Notes under the pieces: model-generated
Database searches by the model: none
What the model was told of the DNA's origin: nothing
What the model saw: the letters and a program-made list of their open reading frames with translations, nothing else
Program-made: the position numbers and the translations under genes
Source: Talinum fruticosum
Taxonomy: Eukaryota > Streptophyta > Magnoliopsida > Caryophyllales > Talinaceae
Length of the DNA: 64,000 nt
Assembly: GCA_021018815.1 (NCBI GenBank)
Contig: JAITYX010000101.1
Location: 62,001 to 126,000, forward strand
Direction: 5' to 3'
Part shown: one piece after another, positions 10,990-22,272 of the stretch
Layout: each line of letters begins with the position of its first letter
How positions within the stretch are numbered: the first letter of the stretch is position 1

Positions 10990-11390
10990 AAAAAATTGGG
11001 TCGAGTTTGGGTTCGAATCGGGTTAATTTCGGATCGGGTCAACTTCGGTCGTAATCGGGTCACTTTTTGGGTCAAAATCGATTCAAAATTGTACCCACCA
11101 AAAAATTGTACCCCTATGGCACAAAAATTCATCCTAAGAGACCCAACAAAAAGAAATTGTGGGTTGGGTGACTTTTATTCGGGTTAAATCGATTCGGGTC
11201 TAATTCGGTTCGGGTCGGTTCGGTTTCGGTTCGGGTCGAAATCGGGTTCATTACATTTCGGGTCAGTTCGGGTCGGTTCATTTCGGATTTCTGGTCAAAA
11301 TCGGTTCAACTGTTTCGGATGTCGGTTCGGTTTGGGTTTCGGGTCGTTCGGGTTGACCCGTTCGGTTCGGTCGGCTTTGCCGAGTTTAGC
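10990..11390 (+). repeat. Degenerate TCGGGT/TCGGTT-rich minisatellite-like repeat
   Basis: TCGGGT, GGGTCGGTTCGG and GGTTCGGTTTCGG variants recur many times, densest at 11160-11390, with G/T strongly enriched over C/A on the plus strand. There is no fixed unit length, so it is a low-complexity cryptic repeat rather than a clean satellite. The 88-codon frame over 10921-11187 runs through it and has no recognisable domain. Confidence 0.75.
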
Positions 11391-11639
11391 TACAAGAGTA
11401 AAGAGCATTGAGTGGTTGTCAAAGAAGTAAATGAAGAGTCCTTGTGGTGTGAAATAAGAAGTGTAGCCTTTAATCCTAACGAAACCCTTGGACTGGTCAC
11501 TAACTCGTAATTTGCTCTTAACCAAGATCATGAACAAGTCCTTGTGTTTTGTCTCTCTTTGTTTTTTAGTCCTTGCTCCGTGTTATATTGTCCCTATTTC
11601 GAGCCCCGAAGCATTTTCACTGTTGCGTTTCTCGATCCC

Positions 11640-12132
11640 GACTTCTTCCAGGTGTTATAATGTGGACACCGAACTTTCCGCATCTTTGAAAAATTAATTA
11701 AAAGTCATTACCCTATTGATCCGGCCCCTCTAGGGTGATTTTTGCACCCTTTGGGACTTTCAATTAGTATCGGAGCGAATCCCACCTTATCAAAGATCTA
11801 ACAATCTTATGGGAAAAAGATCATGGCTTTTAACAACTTGGATAAAGGATGTTTCTATACCGGACCTCCTCTGTTGAATGGCTTGAATTTTTCACATTAG
11901 AAAAAATTGATGTCCGTCTTTATTTGTGACAATGAACTTGATCTTTGAGACATGATCACCGATGAAAAACTATGTTCCTCATAAAAGCGTAGAAGATAAA
12001 TGGGTACCAAAAGAAAAATCTAAGTTCGCAGTAAGATGGTAAACTACGCTTGAAGAAAAACTTTAGAGTAATGAATATTTTATTTTGTAGACTTGACCTC
12101 GGCGAGTTCAATGGGATTTCCACTTATGATAA
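11640..12132 (+). mobile_element. Ty1-copia fragment: LTR end, PBS and gag start
   Basis: ACCCTA...CCTCTAGGGTGA near 11711-11742 matches the hairpin that closes the copia LTRs elsewhere in the window. The LTR-like sequence ends in CTTTCA at 11762, followed by TTAGTATCGGAGC, a match to the initiator-Met tRNA primer-binding site. An ATG at 11823 opens a gag-like start (MAFNNLDKGCFYTGPPLLNG) that resembles the MARNNGKFDEGR...PPKFKG starts of E1-E4 and is soon broken by stops. It is a diverged relative, cut off at 12133 where the G1 LTR begins, so G1 seems to have inserted into it. Confidence 0.6.
11764..11777 (+). other. Primer-binding site (tRNA-iMet type) of the copia fragment
   Basis: TTAGTATCGGAGCG begins two bases after the putative LTR end CA. 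It differs by single bases from TGGTATCAGAGC, the plant Ty1-copia PBS complementary to initiator-Met tRNA. Confidence 0.6.
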
Positions 12133-14517
12133 TGTAAAAATCGAAAACGTGTCATCCTTATCTTTTTATTATTTGACTTATTTATTTTGTTAGCCTAGTC
12201 ATAAAATCTCAATCCCGTTTGCAAACTCGGGGTCATGATCATACTAAAAATGGTGTGACGAAAGCTAGTAAATTACAAAAAACATTCAGCAAGCACAAAA
12301 TCAGCCCATTTTTGCTCGGGCCAGCCCAAAAACCATTTTTTCAGCCGACTGTGGCGGGTCCGGACTCCCAACCAGGACTCGAAGGAGTGTCGCTACATGA
12401 ACTTGCTAAGACAAACGTTTCATTCTACTTCGACGCCAAACGTGGCATGCGTATTCGAACGTTCGTACAATGATGTTTTGACTGGCATTGGTTTCTAGGA
12501 CTCTTGAAAATTACACCATTTGGCCAAGCGGATATATGGTTTTTCTTTTAACCATTTCCGGAAAAATTAGGCCTAGTTCAACCTAAATCCAACGGCTGGA
12601 AGTGATTTATAGGGTTTTTCCAACCTTAAAAATTATAAAAATAGGGGTCTTGCCCCCACCGATTTGGTGCACCATTTCAACTAGAAAATCTCCTATTTTA
12701 CGAAAATCTCTCTCCATCTCTCATTCACTCGTATTCAAATTCCCCTCTCTAAACCTACGCAAAAGCCCTTCTTTGCATCATTTTTGTGTTGTTGCCCTGC
12801 CGTTACACTCTGTCGAAGTCCGCTTGTGGCTCAAATCCGGCAGGTGGGTCAACTCGAGGGTGTCATTTATCCCCTTTTCAAGTTTGTTTTTCAGTTTTAT
12901 TTAATTTTAATTCTTTTATCGCTTTCGTATTGTACATTAAAGTTGTATCGCATTTAATTTCTCTCCATCCTTTCCACTTTCTTTTATCGCTTTATTTATT
13001 GCTTTATTCATTGTTTGATTTATCACTTTGGAAGCATGTTTTGAGTGTTTAAATTCAGTAATTAGCATGTTGGATGCCTCTTTGGTGCAATGTAATTTTA
13101 ACTCACCTGGTGGTGTCTCGAAAAGTAGGGTGGAAACCACTCGTTGAGCTTAGCGTTGAAGATTTTCATTTTTCGAAACGGACAACTCGACACGATTGTC
13201 CGGGCCCGGTTCGAAGTAGAAAAGTCTTGTCTCGCTGGTGATTGACAACTTGAAGCCGGTTACTTTTGTAATTCAAAAATAGGATAACCTCATTCGGATA
13301 ACCTACAAAAGTAAACAAATTTTGGTTCTCAAAGTATAAAATACTTTGATCTAAGATTAGGCACGAGATAATAATTTAATTAAGATAATTAAGTGTATAA
13401 TTATCCGAGACCTAGAAGAGTGGAATTTTCTTAGTCTAATATTCATTATAACTAAATTCCATCCGAGTCGACCTTAAAGAAGATCAAGTTATAAAGAGAA
13501 TATTAGAGTATGAGTACTTGATCTAGACAAATATGTTTCAAACAAACATGTTGACTTACAAAGTTGAATTATCATTGTAATTCACTTTATCGCTTTCCGT
13601 ATTGTGGATCTAAGAGATGTAATCGCATTTTAATTCCTCCCCGCCCAATGTAATCTTTTAGTTTTCCGCTTTTCTTTTCAGCTTTCTTTATTTCTTTCCT
13701 TACTTGCTTTCTTTATTTCTTTCCTTATCGCTTTCTTTATCGCTTTCTTTTACTATGTTTGGTTGCTTTAACTTCGCTTAGCATGTCGTTGTGTGCTTGT
13801 GTTTTCGCATTATTTTAAGTCACTACTTGAACTAGTAATGGTCGTCTTCGGACGGGCGCAACGGAAGGGTTTATCACTATATTCGTACCCTCGCCCCGAA
13901 TCCGATTCTCGGTCTTAGGTTTCTCATATTAAGATCAAGAGAGGAAATTTTTATTTTTATATTTTTGTTAGTTTTTCTTTCCTAAAAGCCGACCGACGAG
14001 TGCTTTCTTTTACTTTATTTCTATTTAATTTGCATCTCGGTTATTTTTTGATTGTAGGGTAGAAAATAAGGGTCTTGGATCCGCTAGCCAAGGTAGAAGC
14101 CGAGGCTTATTGACTCGGTTGTGGCCTCGGCCGGCGCCGGCCACCACTTAATGGAGGTTGCTGCCTGCACCGAGTGGTCAACGGGTGGGGCTTCAATCCA
14201 AACCAGTGTTTTCGAGACCATTTTGGCCCTAAAGCCTCGTGGCAAATTCAGCAAATCCTAATTCTATTTCTTTTGATTAAGAAATAATATCTCGAGAATT
14301 CTAAAAATAATTGTTAAAATAAAATAATTAATAAACCGCGATTCAAACTTTGTCTAATTCACTTTAAAGTAGATTTAATGAAACTCGAAAATCTTAATTA
14401 AAGGTTCATCCCCATTTTTAATAACTATCAAAGACCATCTTCAAAACCCTTCTCTAAAAGGGAGACCCGACACCGTGGGGAAGCTCGACCCGGTGGCGGT
14501 TTTGCCGGCCATAGTTC
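12133..14517 (+). repeat. 5' LTR of gypsy element G1 (rearranged)
   Basis: It starts TGTAAAAATCGAAAACGTGTCATCC, which lines up with the G2 LTR start, and continues through an A/T-rich TATA region (ATTATAAAAATA near 12632) and a pyrimidine-rich leader. The U5-like part beginning TTATCGCTTT-CGTATTGT occurs twice, near 12918 and 13585. Between the copies is a reverse-strand copia LTR fragment. This implies a junction between two related LTRs or a local duplication. The right end is placed before TGGCGACTC at 14525 and is approximate. Confidence 0.6.
13104..13587 (-). mobile_element. Copia LTR fragment, reverse strand, inside the G1 LTR
   Basis: From CACCTGGTGGTGTCTCG to about TGTAATTCAC the sequence matches the middle of the E1-E4 LTRs read backwards. 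Shared landmarks are CAAAGTATAAAATACTTTG, the TTACTTTTGTA/TACAAAAGTAA pair and the GATAATTAAGTG stretch. Both LTR termini and any duplication are missing, so it arrived by recombination or was trimmed later. Confidence 0.75.
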
Positions 14518-14524
14518 CTACGAG

Positions 14525-14540
14525 TGGCGACTCAACAAGG
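14525..14540 (+). other. Putative primer-binding region of G1
   Basis: TGGCGACTCAACAAGG follows the presumed LTR end. A TGGCGACTC box just inside the 5' LTR is characteristic of plant Tat/Ogre-type gypsy elements. The tRNA identity cannot be settled from this degraded copy. Confidence 0.5.
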
Positions 14541-15285
14541 GATAATTTTTTATTAAGAGGGTGAAACTTGAAAATTTGAGTATTTTTTTAACAATATGCT
14601 TGTATTAGGCATCCTGTATTTAGCAACCTTTGAACATAGTTTATTTCTATTTTGGACCCCTATGAAAAATTTATTTTACCCCCTGTTTAACCCGTTGGAA
14701 TGAGGCTCTCACCGAATCCCGGGCAGGCCCAACTAGGGTTGATTATCAATGGAAAATGGTACCTCTTCCCTCGTAGCACGCGCTCTTGGTTCAAACCGCT
14801 TGGTTCACCGAGAGTCACCAAGGATTCTGGCCTTTTCTCCTGTCGTGCCCCCACACGGAGGACCACATCCTCGGACTATGAGTCACCATGTATCCTACCT
14901 TGTCTAAAACCCTTTGACCATAGATCTTTTTACTATTAGGTGATCCTTTGCCCTTCATTTGCATGCTTGATTGAGTTTGGTGTTTTTAGATTTAATTTTC
15001 TACTTGTGAGCCTTTAAAAATAGACGAGGAGTGCTGATTAGCCCTTGCATGGGTGAAAATAAAACACTTAAATAAACATCCTAGAGTCGGTCCATTACGT
15101 GGATCTAGCCAAAAGTCAAACTACCTTTTTTTCTACTAGAATTGATCTATTGTTTGCACTTCCGAGTCGTCCTAAAATCCTCTTTAGCAGCTTTAGATAG
15201 TCAACGCCAATCTATCCAAGAGGGTCTTACCAAAGTTCCCTCTATATTTTGGTTAGTTAGTTCAACTTTCTTTCTTCACATTATA
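14541..15285 (+). other. G1 untranslated leader, no gene seen
   Basis: This lies between the PBS-like box and the gag region. Short open frames (e.g. 14700-14939) have no recognisable domain. Long leaders before gag are usual for Tat/Ogre elements. Confidence 0.5.
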
Positions 15286-15438
15286 CATTTTGCATTTTCA
15301 TTAGCCAAATCAAATTCATCTCATTTTAGGTGAGTCCATTTTGCATTTTCATTAACCAAAATAAATTCATCTCATTTTAGGTGAGTACATTTTACATTTT
15401 CATCAGCCAAATTAAATCCATCTCATATTAGGTGAGTT
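15286..15438 (+). repeat. Three tandem 51-bp repeats in the G1 leader
   Basis: Units start at 15286, 15337 and 15388, exactly 51 bp apart. Each has CATTTTRCATTTTCATYARCC, then AAATYMATCTCATWTTAGGTGAGT. A truncated fourth unit (CATTTTGGCATTCGCATTTA) starts at 15439. AGGTGAGT inside each unit is a perfect plant splice-donor consensus. Confidence 0.9.
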
Positions 15439-15931
15439 CATTTTGGCATTCGCATTTAGTCAAAGCAGTAATCATTCCAGGTCTAAGGAAATGCATTGTC
15501 ATCCGGTCGGGATAGAAGCATTTTTTCCATAAATCATTCATGGTGCATTAGCCAAATCATAGAATCATCCCAAACTAAGTCATACATCATTACACGCACT
15601 TCATTTTTCCATCGCATTCTTTATGTGCATCCAAATAAAAGCATTCTTAATCTCTTCGGATCTTTCTCTTAAGCCCTTTTTCTCCCAAAAGTGGTATTCT
15701 TTCACATGGTCCTAAACCTCATCCTTTGAGCTGCAGAATAGGGAACTCTACGGCAATCGGATACCGTCGGAATCCGAGCTCTAAAAGATTAGAAAGCCTC
15801 ACCAAAGAGTCCGACACATTTTCTTTTCTTTCTATTATGCGGTCTACACCGATGCGACAAGTTTCGGTGCACACCACACCGATTCAGTTTATTCCTCGTC
15901 ATAAGACAAGTACTTAGAAAGAATTCCCTTG
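15439..15931 (+). other. G1 leader, 3' part
   Basis: Non-coding leader up to the inserted copia LTR. It contains a 63-codon open frame (15726-15917) that I cannot assign. No RNA gene or further repeat is seen. Confidence 0.4.
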
Positions 15932-17400
15932 TGAAGACTTAGTTTCTAACTCTAAGTCATTCTGAGTTATATATAAAGAACTTAGGTATAAATCTCATCT
16001 CTCCTAAGTTTTGATTTCAAGTCATTCCGAGCATTATAAAAACTTTTAATTAAATTTTTATTCGTGTCTTACTCGACTCAAAAGTACATTATTGTATATC
16101 TTCTACGCTGATATTTCGATTCACTCAAACATCACTCAAAACTGTCACATGCTCAAATAATTTCTCTAACACTTTTATTCCGAGTTAGGATTGCATATTT
16201 CAGCGCAAAGAGAATTACATTGTTAATTTCTTTTTCTAACTCAGTTTATTTTCTAAAGAATTATTTGACTACATCAAGTTGTTATACTCGATGTTCTATT
16301 CTTTAAACTTGAACATCCTTAGGATTGACTCTGAAGGAATTTGAGTATATCGAATATTAGACTCGGAAAATTCCACTCTTCTAGGCCTAAGATAATTAAG
16401 CACTTAATTATCCCAATTTAATTATTATCCGTGCTTAATCTTGGACCAAAGTATTTTATACTTTGAGAACCGAAGTGGTTTACTTTTGTAGGTTATTCAA
16501 ATGAGGCTAACTCATTTTTGAAATACAAAAGTAGCCGGCTTCTAGTTGTCAATCACCATCGGACAAGCTTTATCTACTTCGAACATAACCTGGACAATCG
16601 TGTCGGGGTTGTTTGTTTCAAAACTAGAAAACTCAACGGTGGTTTCCACCTTGCTTTTCGAGATAATGCCAGTTGACTCGAAACACCTTTTGGAGCCAAG
16701 AGTCGTTGCACAACATTCACATTCCAACGGATCTTTTCTAAGTGACTCGGAAGAACCGTTAAAATGGCTAGTGAAGACTTTTGTTCATAATCAAGACTCA
16801 ACTGTCACTCTGCTTGGTTGGATATAAATAAAATCCATCTCACAAGACTAGAAGATTGTTGAACATCATTGCAAAACACATTACTTGAGCGAAGTTATTG
16901 TTTTCATATTCAATCTTCTATTTGCAACTCCCGATCTGTATTTAATATTTCGAGTAGTAAAGTCTTGTAATCACTCACATTCTTCTCTTGCTTTCTAAGT
17001 AAGGTCCTTTAACCGAGCTGTCGGGGTTAACTCGACTTAGTTGTCCCCGATTGTAAAGGTTACCTCAATCGAGAAGTATTAGATCGGATAAGGGAACTTC
17101 GAGTCTAGGAAAACATTATAAGAAATTGTTTAAGGGAGCAACTCGGAGAGTAAGTCTTTTTTATTTTGAGGATTCAAAATAGTGGATTTGACTAGGTGTT
17201 TAGATTAGCACTGACCGTGGTTTTCTCGCCCAAGAGGGTTTCCACGTATTTCTAAGTGTTTGCATTTCTAAGTCCAATCTAGACTCGGAATCGCTTGTCT
17301 ATCACTTTCCAAGCAAAATGTGTCTAAGTTCTTTTAAATTTCCTCATCGCCCTATTCACCCCCTCTAGGGTGACTTATACTCTCCAAGAGCAAACCTTCG
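15932..17400 (+). mobile_element. Solo copia LTR (E4-type) in the G1 leader
   Basis: It starts TGAAGACTTAG and ends GAGCAAACCTTCG (terminal A changed), 1469 bp, with gypsy sequence on both sides. Its early part (AACTTAGGTATAAATCTC) matches the E4 LTR better than E1-E3. It carries TATAAATA at 16823-16830, CAAAGTATTTTATACTTTG and the CCCTA...TAGGG hairpin before the end. No PBS or gag of its own follows, so it is a solo LTR. A clear target duplication is not visible (CCTTG left, ACTTC right). Confidence 0.8.
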
Positions 17401-17407
17401 ACTTCTA

Positions 17408-18690
17408 ATGGATTTAAACCCAAAGAAATCTCTTAACCTGAGTTTACTTAATGAGAACATAGCCAAGGTGGAAACTAAGATGAATGATCAAGAGGAGAAG
17501 ATATCATATATATCGAGGGATCTTAAGACTATTATAAAAGTTATTGAGGACAGTAAGAGAGATGAAGAAGCGTAACGACCGAGAAAAGGAGAAAGATTAG
17601 GTCCTTTACCTCCACATAGCTTATCTCCTCCGAACAGGTCCTAAACATAAATCCCCTAAGCATTAATCCAAACCCCAGCCTAATCCACGTGTAGATCAAA
17701 TAGAACAAATGTTAAGGGAGTCATCCATGTTTAGTAATCATAATTTTGATCATAAGGGATTCATTTCAATTCCTAAGGGTATGCTACCTCCTATGTTTAC
17801 CATGCCCGACGTCAAGTTTAAAGGTTCCGAGAATCCCCATCATCACGTTCTCAACTTCTTAGGAGCAATGACTCTTAAGAACATTCCAGAAGATACATAC
17901 CACATCATCTTCCCATGGACTTTCGATACTTATGTGATGAAGTATTATAATGCGGTTGACCCACGCAAGGTTGCCAACTGGACTAATCGTGCAAAGAGTT
18001 CCTACATCAACACTCTTATAACACTAATGTGCCAGTCACTCTTAGAGACTTGGAGTTAATCAAACAAGGTGAGAAAGAGAGCTTCACAGAGTTCCTCACC
18101 AGATGAGAGCAAAGGCTACCCACATAGTAGACCAACCCTCCGAGAATGACCAAGTCGGGATTATCGTAAAAAACCTTCAGCCCAATTACAATCAGCATCT
18201 CAAGTTTTTACCCATGATGAACTTTTCCACCCATAGAGATGATGGCTTGCTAATAGAAGAGGAGCTGTCTACAGCAACCACAAAAGTCGAGATGGGGTAT
18301 AGAGGTAATTATCACTCCAAAGATAGGAATACCTCCAATACATGCAATACTAGCACGGGTGCGGATGTCAATGCCCTACAGGTAAACCGACTACACTCCT
18401 ATCGATACCACTTATACTCAACCCCTTAATCGTCTTTTGGCTAAGGGAAAGATAAAATTGCCACCCATTAAAGCGAGAATCGAAACCGCGAAACAGTCCA
18501 AAAACTAGGACGTAGGAAAATTTTGCAAATACCATCGTGTGCGAGGACACGACACCGAACAGTGTTGGACATTCAAGAACAAACTAGAAGGCATGTTTCG
18601 AAATAGCCAACTCCCTTTACCTAAGGTTGCCCGAAGCCAAGTAACAACAAAAATCCTTTTAATGGCACCTTAACTATTTTCACTTAACCC
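17408..18690 (+). pseudogene. G1 gag (Tat-type gypsy), broken
   Basis: An ATG at 17408 opens 55 codons rich in Lys, Glu and Ile with a heptad-like pattern (MDLNPKKSLNLSLLNENIAK), probably the coiled-coil gag N-terminus, stopping at 17574. The capsid-like part follows at 17709-18059 (MPDVKFKGSENPHHHVLNF, typical of Ty3-gypsy gag). Near 18522-18600 a zinc-knuckle-like stretch reads FCKYHRVRGHDTEQCWTFK, the Cys-His-rich form characteristic of the Tat/Athila branch. Stops and frame changes at 18060, 18100 and 18430 make it non-functional. Gag would package element RNA into virus-like particles. Confidence 0.75.
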
Positions 18691-20350
18691 ATTCCAGGTC
18701 AGTGGGGCCCGTCTGTCTTCATCCAAGATGTTAATGAGTCCAAAACACTTCTTAACTTGCCTCCTTTAGATCCAGAGGTCCATGGGTTGTGGGTAAGTGA
18801 TGAAGAAGATGTCTATGAAAAGAGAAGCAATGGTAATGACGACGACAACTTCGGGGCACACCACCCTTTGAAGAAGAAAACTTTTGGGGAGAAATTAAAG
18901 GTCCAACAATCCAATTCCTTACTAGATCCGGACGGCACAACGCACCCCTAGGTCCACAACAGACTTAGGAAGCCCTAAAAGAGCCCCGGAGTTACTAAAG
19001 AAGAATATCCAATCCTTAGACAACTTCAAAAATTAAAAGCTAATACATCAATTTGGCAACTAATATCTACTTCCCATAAACATAGGCGGACTTTGATTGA
19101 CGCACTCAGTAAAATTGAGGTCCGTCACGAAACCACGATAGAGGAAGTAATAGGATTGGCTAACAAGTGGGGACGGAATCATTACCTTTGATCAAAAGGA
19201 TCTCCTAGAAAAAGGTGTTACACATAACAATGACCTTTACTTAATTATAACTTGCATTAACAAGTTTGTTCCCTTAACCTAGGTAGACAATGAATCGAGC
19301 AAGGAATGTATGTTCTTGGAGAACCACCGGAAGGTTAGGAATTAGAGAGAAACAACTCTCTAAACAGATTGTCCATCTTCGAGCACGATAATCCTAAGAG
19401 AACAGTCTTGGGAACGGTGACCTTACCAATCAATATAGGGCCAGTAGAAAGGAACATCGAATTCCAAGTACTAGATATCCCAGCTACCTTCAATTTACTC
19501 CTAAGACGCCCTTGGTTACATGATCATCAAGTAGTGCCCTCTCGCACTACATCATAAAGTTAAAATGATCATCAAAGGTTAAGTTATAACTCGTCAATGG
19601 GGATAATCTCTATGCTACTATCACTTCCAAAGAGTTTGTGGTTGAGATCGAGAACGATGCCAATGATGAAGAACTATATGGATTCGAGAGTGTTGTTACT
19701 TTAGACAACGATGAAGCACCTCTTAACATAAATCCTTATGGTAACCCTAGCCTTCATTTGATGCTTAGGAAGAAGGGGTACTTTCCAGGTCTTATACCAC
19801 CCTATCTTTTCACCCCTTTAACCCACTAACAACTACAACTTTGGGTTAGGCTACCAACCTATCGCTAAGGAAATAGCCCAGGCTAAGTGGGAAGTTCGGA
19901 CTAAGAGGGCTACATCTCACACGATCTGCTCTATCAAGCCCTTTCCTTACACTCCGAATAGGCATTTCCTAAAAGAAAGAGATGATTTTCCTTATTATAG
20001 TTTTCTTGAGCCCTCTTATATCAAAGAAAAGGGCATCCTATTACCTGTTTTGGAGATATTCGGTGACTATTATATACTTGGAGAAGGAGGCACCCTACCT
20101 CCTCAAGGAGGGGCGATCCACACCAGACTGGACCAACCTGGCTAGGAACAAACTTTTCGGTCTTCCGTTCGGACAAGAAAAAACTTAGAGGGGAGTTTAG
20201 TGTCGCATCTGTCACGGGCCATGTCACACTCGCGAGTTCGATTCGTCTAAGTTTAAAAATGACGTCGATAATAAAGGCTCCAAGTACATCACTTAGATTG
20301 ATGTCGAAAAGGGTCAGAATTCGCCATTAGCTTAGGAGCACATCCGTTTC
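18691..20350 (+). pseudogene. G1 gag-pol linker and aspartic protease region, broken
   Basis: Short open frames in several phases cover this part. At 19369-19557 the frame containing INIGPVERNIEFQVLDIPA and LRRPWLHDHQ matches the C-terminal half of Tat-type aspartic proteases (LL.RPWLH). The upstream VDNESSKECMF stretch near 19288 probably replaces the catalytic DNGSA... segment, so the active site is lost. The remainder to 20350 is linker sequence without recognised domains. Confidence 0.6.
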
Positions 20351-22272
20351 TTGAGTTTAGTATTAGGGCTTCTTCTTTTGTTTCATTTAGTTTTGTTTCT
20401 AATTCGTTATTCCCGATTCTTCGCTTTTGAGTCCGATGTACTCATTGCTTTATTCAACAAAGTGAATCTTTCCACTTACTCTTTTCCTTCTCCCGCTTTC
20501 AATTGTTTTGCCTCTAATGATGAACAAGAAGTCCCTAAACATTTAATAAAAGTTATGGAAGATCATGAAAATCGCTCACCAATAATAGAGGAAACAATAA
20601 TAATCAATCTAGGATTAGTGAATCAACCTCAAGAAGTCAAGATCGGTAAAATGTTGGATCCAGAAGAGCAAAAGAAATTCACTTCACTCCTTATAGAGTT
20701 CATGGATGTCTTTGCATGGTCCTACAAAGACATGCCAGGGATAGACCCAAGTATAGAGGAACACAAAATTCCACTTTATGAAGACGCTAAGCCTCGTTAA
20801 GTAGAAACCGAGAAGGATAAAACCTGAGTGGGCTTTGAAGATTAAGAAAGAAGTCCGAAGCGGTTAGAGGTTGGGTTCATCAAGGTATTTCACTATCCTC
20901 GGTGGGTAGCAAATATAGTACCAGTTCGGAAGAAGGACGGCGGGGTCCACATGTGCATCGACTTCGAGAGATATGAATAAGCAAGCCCTAAAGATGATTT
21001 CTCGCTGCCTCATATCAATATCCTTATAGATAACACAGCAGGTCATGCTTTGCTCTTGTTTATGGACGGGTAGGCTAGGTACAATTAGGTGAAGATGGCT
21101 TGAAGAAGACATGGAAAAGAAGACCTTCATCACTCAATGGGGGACGTATTGTGACGTGGTGATGCCATTTGGGCTGAAGAATGCTGGTGCAACATACTAG
21201 AATATGACTACAACCTTATTGCATGACATGATTCGTAAAAAACTAAAGTTAATATGGATGACATGATCATCAAATCCAAAGATAGGGCAGGGCACCTGCC
21301 TAGCCTAAGAAAATTCTTCCAAAGACTCGGAAAGTACAACATGCGCCTTAATCATCAAAAAGGGTCTTCGGGGTAACCTCATGCAAATTATTAAGCTATG
21401 TTGTCGGTCTTAGAGAAATTGACATTGATCCATCAAAGATCAAAGCTATTCGAGAGATCCTGCCGCCAAATACGAGAGAAAGAAATAAGGGGTTTCCTAG
21501 GGCGTTTACGATACATAAGTCGTTTCATATCAAAATTGACTATAGTCTATGAACCTATTTTCAAGAAGCTGCAGAAAGGATCTAAGACCATTTGGGATAC
21601 CGAGTTCCAACAAGCATTCAAGAAGGTTAAGAAATACCTAGCTAATCCTCCGAGTGCTAGTTCCGCCCCAACCAGGGAATCTTTCACTTTTGTACTTAAC
21701 CATGACGGAGATAGTTATGGGTGCCATGCTAACTCAAGGAGATGGGAAAGACAAATGAACGATCTACTATATAAGTAAGAAGTTCCTAGATTATGAGACT
21801 AGATACATGCCATCGGAGAAGACATCATTGGTACTAGTCCGGGCTACTAAGAAGCTCGAGCACTACTTGTTAGCCCACACGGTACATGTGGTGGCACCTA
21901 TGAATCTCATCAAGTACATACTTGAACAACCAACTATCAGTAACAAGATAGTGAGATGGACTATCATGCTATTGGAATTTGAACTCAAGTTTATCCCTCA
22001 AAAAGGATCAAACGAAGGATAGTGTTAGAATTCTTAGCGAGATCTACCTGTACTTGAATTGCAACCAGTACACCTTGCTTTCCAGAGGAAGATATTTTAT
22101 AAGTAGAGGTGGATGTTTGGACGATGTACATTGATGGCGCTTCCAATCGAAGGGCTTTGGAGTAGGAATTCTTCTAGTCTCACCTGGAGGGAGCACATAC
22201 TCCCATTTCGATCAAACTAGACTTCGAAGTCACCAATAACGTTGCGAGTATGAAGCTTGTATTATAGGACTT
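20351..22272 (+). pseudogene. G1 RT, RNase H and start of the extra RNase H, broken
   Basis: The segment opens with a linker that ends FMDVFAWSYKDMPGIDPSI, the classic lead-in to gypsy RT. Further on, WVANIVPVRKKDGGVHMC and FGLKNAGATY are RT motifs, and the catalytic box near 21250 reads NMDD instead of YVDD. RNase H follows (ISRFISKLTIVYEPIFKKL; LEHYLLAHTVHVVAPMNLIK). After about 22118, YIDGASN begins the second, archaeal-type RNase H that marks the Tat lineage. In-frame stops are frequent. The extra RNase H is cut at 22272 by insertion of E1 and resumes at 42314. Confidence 0.8.

Noticed and set aside
12602..13052. Two overlapping plus-strand frames of 88-100 codons
   Set aside because: They lie in the pyrimidine-rich leader part of the G1 LTR and are low-complexity Leu/Ser/Phe translations.
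15932..17400. Reading the LTR at 15932 as the 5' LTR of the following gag-pol
   Set aside because: The following genes are Tat-type gypsy, not copia, and no initiator-Met PBS follows its end; it is a solo LTR in the gypsy leader.
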